Shown here: piece after piece, positions 59,041 to 64,000 of the stretch
How the letters are laid out: each line of letters begins with the position of its first letter
Numbering within the stretch: position 1 is the first letter of the stretch
Assembly (NCBI GenBank): GCA_032622095.1
Contig: CP136061.1
Span: forward strand, 16,802,440-16,866,439
Length of the DNA: 64,000 nucleotides
DNA from: Siphonodentalium dalli
Taxonomy: Eukaryota > Mollusca > Scaphopoda > Gadilida > Siphonodentaliidae
Reading direction: 5' to 3'
The notes under the pieces: model-generated
What the model was told of the DNA's origin: nothing
Database searches by the model: none
The model's input: the letters and a program-made list of their open reading frames with translations, nothing else
Translations under genes and position numbers: made by a program

Positions 59041-60195
59041 TATATTCTACCACAATAAGAAGGGGTGTGTGGGTCAATATAGTCTCACCAATGAGAGAAG
59101 GGGTGTGGGTCAATATTGGCTCTCACATAAGAAGGGCTTGCGGAGGTCAATATAATCTCTCCAATGAGAATGGGATGTGGGGTCAGTATAGTCAAATGAG
59201 AAGAAGTGGATGCGGGGTGGTCAATATAGTCTGTCCAATGAGAAGGGGGGTGTTGGGGTCAATATAGTTTCACCAATGAGAAGAAGGGGTGTGGGTCAAT
59301 ATAATCGCACCAATAAGAAGGGCTGTTGGTCAATATAGTCTCACAAATGAGAAGGGGTGTGGGTCAATATGATCTCACCAATGAGAACAGCGGTGTGGGG
59401 GTCAATATAGTCTCACAAATGAGAAGGGGTATGGGTGAATAGTCTCATCAATAAGAAGGGGTGTGTGTCATTATAGTCTCACCAATTCAAAGGGGTGTGG
59501 GTCAATATAGTTTTACCAATGAGAAGGGGTGTGGGTCAATATAATCTCATCAATAAGAAAGGCTGTTGGTCAATAGTCTCACCAATGAGAAGGGGGTGTG
59601 TGAATAGTCTCACCAATAAGAAGGGGTGTGGGTCAATATAGTCTCTCCAATGAGAAGAAGGGTGTGGGTCAATATAGTCTCACCAATAAGAAGGGATGTG
59701 GATCAATATAGTGTCACCAATAAGAAGGGGTGTGGATCAATATAGTCTCACCAATGAGAAGGTGGTCGGTCAATATAGTCTCACACACAAGATGGTGTTG
59801 TGGGGGTCAATATAGTCTCATCAATAAGAAGGATATGTGGGGGGGGGGGTCAATATAGTCTCACCAATCAGAAGTGGATGTGGGGTCAGTATCGTCTCAC
59901 CAATGAGAAGGGGGTGTGAGGGAAGTCAATATAGTCTCACCAATGAGGAGGGGATGTTGGGTGGTCAATATAGTCTCGCCAATGAGAAGGGGATGGGGGA
60001 GGGTCAATATAGTCTCTCCAACGAGAAGGGGACGTGGGGTAAATATAGTCTCACCAATGAGAAGGGGGTGTGGGGGGGGTCAATATAGCCTCTCAAATGA
60101 GAAGGGGTGTGTGGGGGGGGTCAATATAGTATCTCAAATGAGAAGGGGATGTGGGAAGGTCAGAAGTTCAATATAGTCTCACCAATGATAAGAAG
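59041..60195 (+). repeat. ~33-bp minisatellite, block 2
   Basis: About 35 units of the same repeat as block 1, with unit lengths of about 27-37 bp. The open frames rich in 'VNIVSPMRRG' are artefacts of a unit close to a multiple of three. Confidence 0.95.
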
Positions 60196-60526
60196 TGGTG
60201 TGGGGCCAACGAAACGACACGGGGGAGATCGTTAAGTTGACCTTTCCTATATTAAATGGATTCTCCAAGTCGGTTAAAATGTGCACATCGGAATGGTCTA
60301 ATGATTTTCAGGGATTTACAGGTAATATGAGCAGCAGACAGATAAATAAAATTGCAGGAGTCCTATTCATTGAGGGAATTGATTAGATAATAAGTTCAAC
60401 AAAAGACATAGGATCGTTTGTTGAGCTTATTATCCGAACATTTCCCGGCTGTTACTTTTTTAACTTATTGCCAGTTCTGTTATTCAGGAAACATACATCA
60501 TACATTGTTCGAAAATGGAAGGAAGA
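60196..60526. other. Intergenic
   Basis: No feature is recognised between the minisatellite and the TRIM. Confidence 0.5.
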
Positions 60527-60897
60527 TGTAACAGAACGAGGGAGAGAAGTGCGGAAGTCGCACCGAAATTTGGCAGCACCTGGAATCCCAAGCCGGTCAC
60601 CCATCCAAGGACTAACAAAGCTCGACGTTGCTTAACTTCAGTGATCACACAACTCGTCTAACGGCTGTGACCAAGAGATCTAAACCTCTCGAGCAGAGAA
60701 GTCATCGGCCTTCTATATTTACAACGCGACCGCTACACTAACCCCCGTTCTTATTGATATTCACCGAATCGCACCTGAGTCCTCCCCCAGAGCGGTCGCA
60801 TCATGACACAGACTCCGAAGAGCGGACGAGCCTCAGTGTAACAGAACGAGAGAGAAGTGCGGGAATCGCACCGAAAGTTTGCAGGACCCGGAATCCA
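60527..60897 (-). mobile_element. TRIM with 5S-derived LTRs, copy 2 (5' LTR truncated)
   Basis: A complete 3' LTR (60527-60737, 'tgtaac' to 'gctaca') is followed by a 99-bp internal region (60738-60836). A 5' LTR begins again with 'tgtaacagaacgag' at 60837 but is cut near 60897, where a tandem repeat starts. The internal region shares 'gcggtcgca(t/c)catgacacag' with copy 1. The primer-site region on the minus strand, 'tgaggctcgtccg', is a decayed form of copy 1. The polypurine tract is weak. Confidence 0.88.
60573..60657 (-). pseudogene. 5S rRNA-derived segment in TRIM copy 2
   Basis: The minus strand reads 'gaagttaagcaacgtcgagc', 'cttggatgggtgaccggc' and 'gggattccaggtgctgcc'. Box A and box C are recognisable, while the intermediate element is changed ('ttagtcc'). 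The 3' part is closer to normal 5S rRNA than in copy 1, so the two loci are independent derivatives of one family. Confidence 0.85.
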
Positions 60898-61305
60898 ATG
60901 TGATAGAGATTCTCATATTCACCCCATTACACCCCCTTCAGTTACCCAAAATGCATACAAATTCAAAACAAATAATAGCCTGTCAGTTCAATTAAAAATT
61001 AAGCACAGAACTACTCAGAACACACGTCGGTATCTCGACAAAAAACAACGATCTTTGTTCATATATCACACGTGTAGGGGGCGACCTACACTGGGTCCAC
61101 CACGTGATAGAAATTCTCAGATTCACACCAAGACTTCTCCTTATTAGCCTAGTTACCCAAAATGCATACAAATTTTAAATATATGAGAATAATAGCCTGG
61201 CAGTAAGGTTCAAATAAAAATTAAGCACAGAACCACTCAGAACAAACGTCGGTACATCGACAAAAACGTGCTCAGTTTATTTGACCGATCTTTTTTCATA
61301 TATCT
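60898..61305 (+). repeat. ~205-bp tandem duplication leading into the satellite
   Basis: 'gtgatagagattctcatatt' to 'cgtcggtatctcgacaaaa' occurs twice (about 60898-61100 and 61101-61305), sharing 'acccaaaatgcatacaaatt' and 'aattaagcacagaac'. Confidence 0.88.
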
Positions 61306-62329
61306 CACCTGTAAGGGCGACCTTACGTTCGACACATATGTCGACTTGTACGGGCGACCTATCCTGGGTTACAAATGTCACAATTCTGGAGGTGATCTAC
61401 ACATGTATGTGGTACATGGCACACGTGTAAGACCGACCTACACTGTGGCATACATGTCACACCTCTGAATGTGATCATTGGTCACACGTGTAAGGGCGGT
61501 CTTACGTACGACACATATGTCGACTTGTACGGGCGACCTACACTGTGTCATAAATGTCACAATTCTGGAGGTGATCGTTGTGGTACATGGCACACGTGTA
61601 AGGGAGACCTACACTGTGGCATACATGTCACACCTTTGAAGGTGATCGTTGTGCATTCATCACACGTGTAAGGGCGGTCTTACGTGCGACACATATGTCG
61701 ACGTGTACGGGCAACCTACACCGGGTCATAAATGTCACAATTCTGTAGGTGATCTATGTGGTACATGGCACACGTGTAAGGGAGACCTACACTGACACAC
61801 CTCTGAAGGTGATCGATGTGCATACGTCACACGTGTGAGGGTCATCTTACGTGCGACATATATGTCGACATGTACATGCGACTTACACTGCGTCATAAAT
61901 GTCACACCTCTGTAGGTGATCTATGTGATACATGGCACACGTGTAAGGGAGACCTACACTGACACCTCTGAAGGTGATCGATGTGCATACGTCACACGCG
62001 GTCTTATCGGTGGCACATTATGTCGACTATGACCATGTGGCATAAGTGTCGTCATTCTGAAGGTGATTTATGTGGATATGTCACACGTATAATGGCGCAC
62101 ATTATATAGACTTGTATGGGTCACATACACTGTGGAACATTAAATGCCATACTTCTGAGAGGGCTCTTTGTTCATATATCAGACGTGTGAGGGTCATCTT
62201 ACGTGTGACACATATGTTTATTGATGAAATATAACTATAGGCTTTTCTTCAAGCCAGTCTTTAATAGGACGTTTATGACCAACACTGAGTCATAAACGTC
62301 ACAATTCTGAAGGAGATCTTTAAAGGTAC
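61306..62329 (+). repeat. ~190-bp satellite with 'cacacgtgtaaggg'
   Basis: Five or more units contain 'cacacgtgtaagggcg', 'gcgacacatatgtcgac' and 'aaatgtcacaattctgga'. Units degenerate towards the right. The same satellite resumes at 62805-62941 and 63402-63600, so two elements have landed in it. Confidence 0.92.
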
Positions 62330-62804
62330 TCGATCCGTAAAGAGGGTCCCCATCTCAACAGATTCCAACAACAACAATCCGATCAGATGGTCCTATATTA
62401 CTATTTCTTTGGCTTTGGGGGTAAAAAATATTTGATTCGAGTCGAGGAACCCATCAAACAAAGCTCAGTTAGATATTGATTTTTGAAATTTGTTAATTTC
62501 TCGAGATGAGTACTAATAATTGACGTCAATTTTGAAACCTGCTCGATATGATTACACCAAAACTCTATTCAAACAGACAAGGATGGATAACTCTAAAATC
62601 AAGTGGTAATAATCACGCAATTTTGACTACGTACTGGGCCAGAAAGAATTCCCCGATAATGAAAAATAATAGATTTCTAAAATCGATATCTAACAAATCT
62701 GAGTTTTGATGGGTGGACTTCCTCGACTCGAATCAAATATTTTTGACCCCCGAAGCCATTGAAATAGTAATTGAGATGAGTTTTATCGGATTGAGTACCT
62801 TTAA
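62330..62804. mobile_element. TTAA-flanked palindromic MITE (piggyBac-type target)
   Basis: TTAA lies at 62330-62333 and 62801-62804. The left end 'aggtactcgatccg' pairs with the complement of 'cggattgagtacct'. Long inner arms ('tttgattcgagtcgaggaac', 'cctcgactcgaatcaaat') also pair. The host satellite continues on both sides. It is non-coding; a TTAA target suggests piggyBac mobilisation. Confidence 0.85.
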
Positions 62805-62939
62805 TTCTTTGTGCATGTCATACATGTAACGCAGATCTTACGGGCGACACATAGGAATAGCTACACTGACACACGTCACACTTCCAACGGTTCTCTTTGT
62901 GCATGTCACACGTGTAAGGGCGATCTTACATGTGACACA

Positions 62940-63403
62940 TATGTGACCCGCCATATCAAATTCAGTCGTAAGTCGGGATTTTTTTTACCCTGTGCCAATG
63001 CATTCTCTTATATATGCGAGTCGACCATAGGTCGCCTCGCATATATAAGAGAATGCATTGGCCTAACAATTTTTTATCATTTTTTTTAAATAAATGTTTG
63101 TTACAATTTTTAGGACATAAAATAAAAAACATCCATTACCCTGCAGGGAGCCCCACACATATATAGAAGCATATAGAAGAGTGTCGTCTGCTCATGTTTG
63201 TCTGGGGCTCTGTATGGGTGAAATTATAAAATTGTTAAAGAATACAATAAAACATTATTAAAATTGTAAAAAAATGTTAGGCCATTGCATTCTCTTATAT
63301 ATGCGAGGCGACCTATGGTCGACTCGCATATATAAGAGAATGCATTGGCACAGGGCAAAACAATTCCCGACTTACGACTGGATTTGATATGGCGGGTCAC
63401 ATA
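62940..63403. mobile_element. 460-bp MITE with hairpins inside each terminal repeat
   Basis: The terminal repeats (about 120 bp) begin 'tgtgacccgccatatcaa' and end with the complement. Each contains a near-perfect 67-bp palindrome, 'ccaatgcattctcttatata' to its mirror, at about 62995-63061 and 63282-63348. TA flanks at 62940-62941 and 63402-63403 fit a TA target; a 'catatg' duplication is equally consistent. The satellite word 'gacacatatgtcgac' elsewhere in the array gives the empty site. Confidence 0.9.
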
Positions 63404-64000
63404 TGTCGACGTGAATGGGCGATGTACACTGTGGGATACATGTTAAACTTCTGAATGTGTTCTTTTTGCATGTCACACGTGTAAGGGTGATCTTACTGGT
63501 GGCACATTATTTCGACTATGAGTGATTGACACTATGAGTGATTGACTGACAATTCTGATGGCGATATGTGAAAATCTCACACATGTATGGGCCACATATA
63601 GTATAGTCGTGATAAGTGATCTATGCGCTATATATCACATGAAACCCCTATAATATCATTGAAAATCCATTACATATTTTCTTATCTGTCACTAGTGGCA
63701 CCGTGCTAGTACATTGCAGTGCGGATTAATACTATTCAGAAAAGCCACACTTGCCATCAATACCATACATTGAAACATGATTGTTTCTGATCATTAAAGT
63801 GCAATTATTGTCCAACTTAGTTGCACTAGCGAAAATAAACACAAAAACAAAGAGACAAATTGGGGAACTCTATGTTTCGTCGCACGGTAGAGCGCGCAAT
63901 ACAGTCGTATACGGTTGTGAAGCGTCTCAGCCAACGCCGTGCATGTATGTATTTTACATGCATTTTTCAGATTCTTTTAAAGGTGTTGATTTGTTAAAAA
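63404..64000. other. End of satellite and unannotated right edge
   Basis: Degenerate satellite words run to about 63620. The rest, to the edge, has no recognised feature. Confidence 0.5.

Noticed and set aside
58970-60176. 'VNIVSPMRRG' repeat proteins
   Set aside because: Translations of the ~33-bp minisatellite; unit length drift and G-run variation make a selected protein unlikely.

Overview
This window reads as transposon-dense intergenic DNA from an animal, most likely a marine lophotrochozoan such as a mollusc. The evidence is AT-rich non-coding sequence, vertebrate-like C2H2 and PHD fingers, CR1-type LINEs, and diverged tandem repeats built on a 'gggccataactct' motif ending in (GACG)n next to 'ggtgagctaaaa'. 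I recall that style from molluscan genomes, so the organism call is inference. I see no intact conventional cellular gene, no bacterial gene structure and no rRNA operon. Almost every longer open frame is part of a retroelement, a decayed gene, or an accidental frame across a tandem repeat.

Layout. 1-3.5 kb: a nearly intact two-ORF CR1-like LINE on the minus strand, cut by the left edge. 3.8-9.7 kb: a palindromic MITE, minisatellites, a foldback element, a 161-bp satellite and a hAT-type non-autonomous element with a perfect 8-bp target duplication. 15.9-24.8 kb: two copies of a ~1.2-kb repeat (R) whose comparison gives empty sites for the insertions. Copy 1 is split by a 4.2-kb terminal-inverted-repeat element and by a 529-bp terminal-repeat retrotransposon in miniature (TRIM). 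Copy 2 is split by a 5'-truncated LINE. 24.8-27.0 kb: a ~660-bp-arm inverted repeat, each arm carrying what looks like the same terminal coding exon. 29.5-31.8 kb: a 2.3-kb foldback element with tandem-repeat arms. 32.5-33.8 kb: a broken gene whose ordered acidic motifs resemble FEN/XPG-type nucleases. 38.6-42.2 kb: a PHD/endonuclease LINE fragment and a 2.37-kb CACTA-like element. 42.3-54.8 kb: a mosaic of about ten repeat modules sharing one head sequence, with an embedded 122-bp satellite. 54.9-57.1 kb: a broken C2H2 zinc-finger gene and decayed minus-strand coding remnants. 57.6-64 kb: ~33-bp and ~190-bp satellites interrupted by MITEs and by a second TRIM copy.

The most striking item is the TRIM family (21575-22103 and 60527-60897). 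Its LTRs carry a 5S rRNA-derived segment with the internal promoter region, and the better copy has a tRNA-Pro-type primer binding site, a polypurine tract and a 5-bp target duplication. This is the architecture of the plant Cassandra elements, here in an apparent animal genome.
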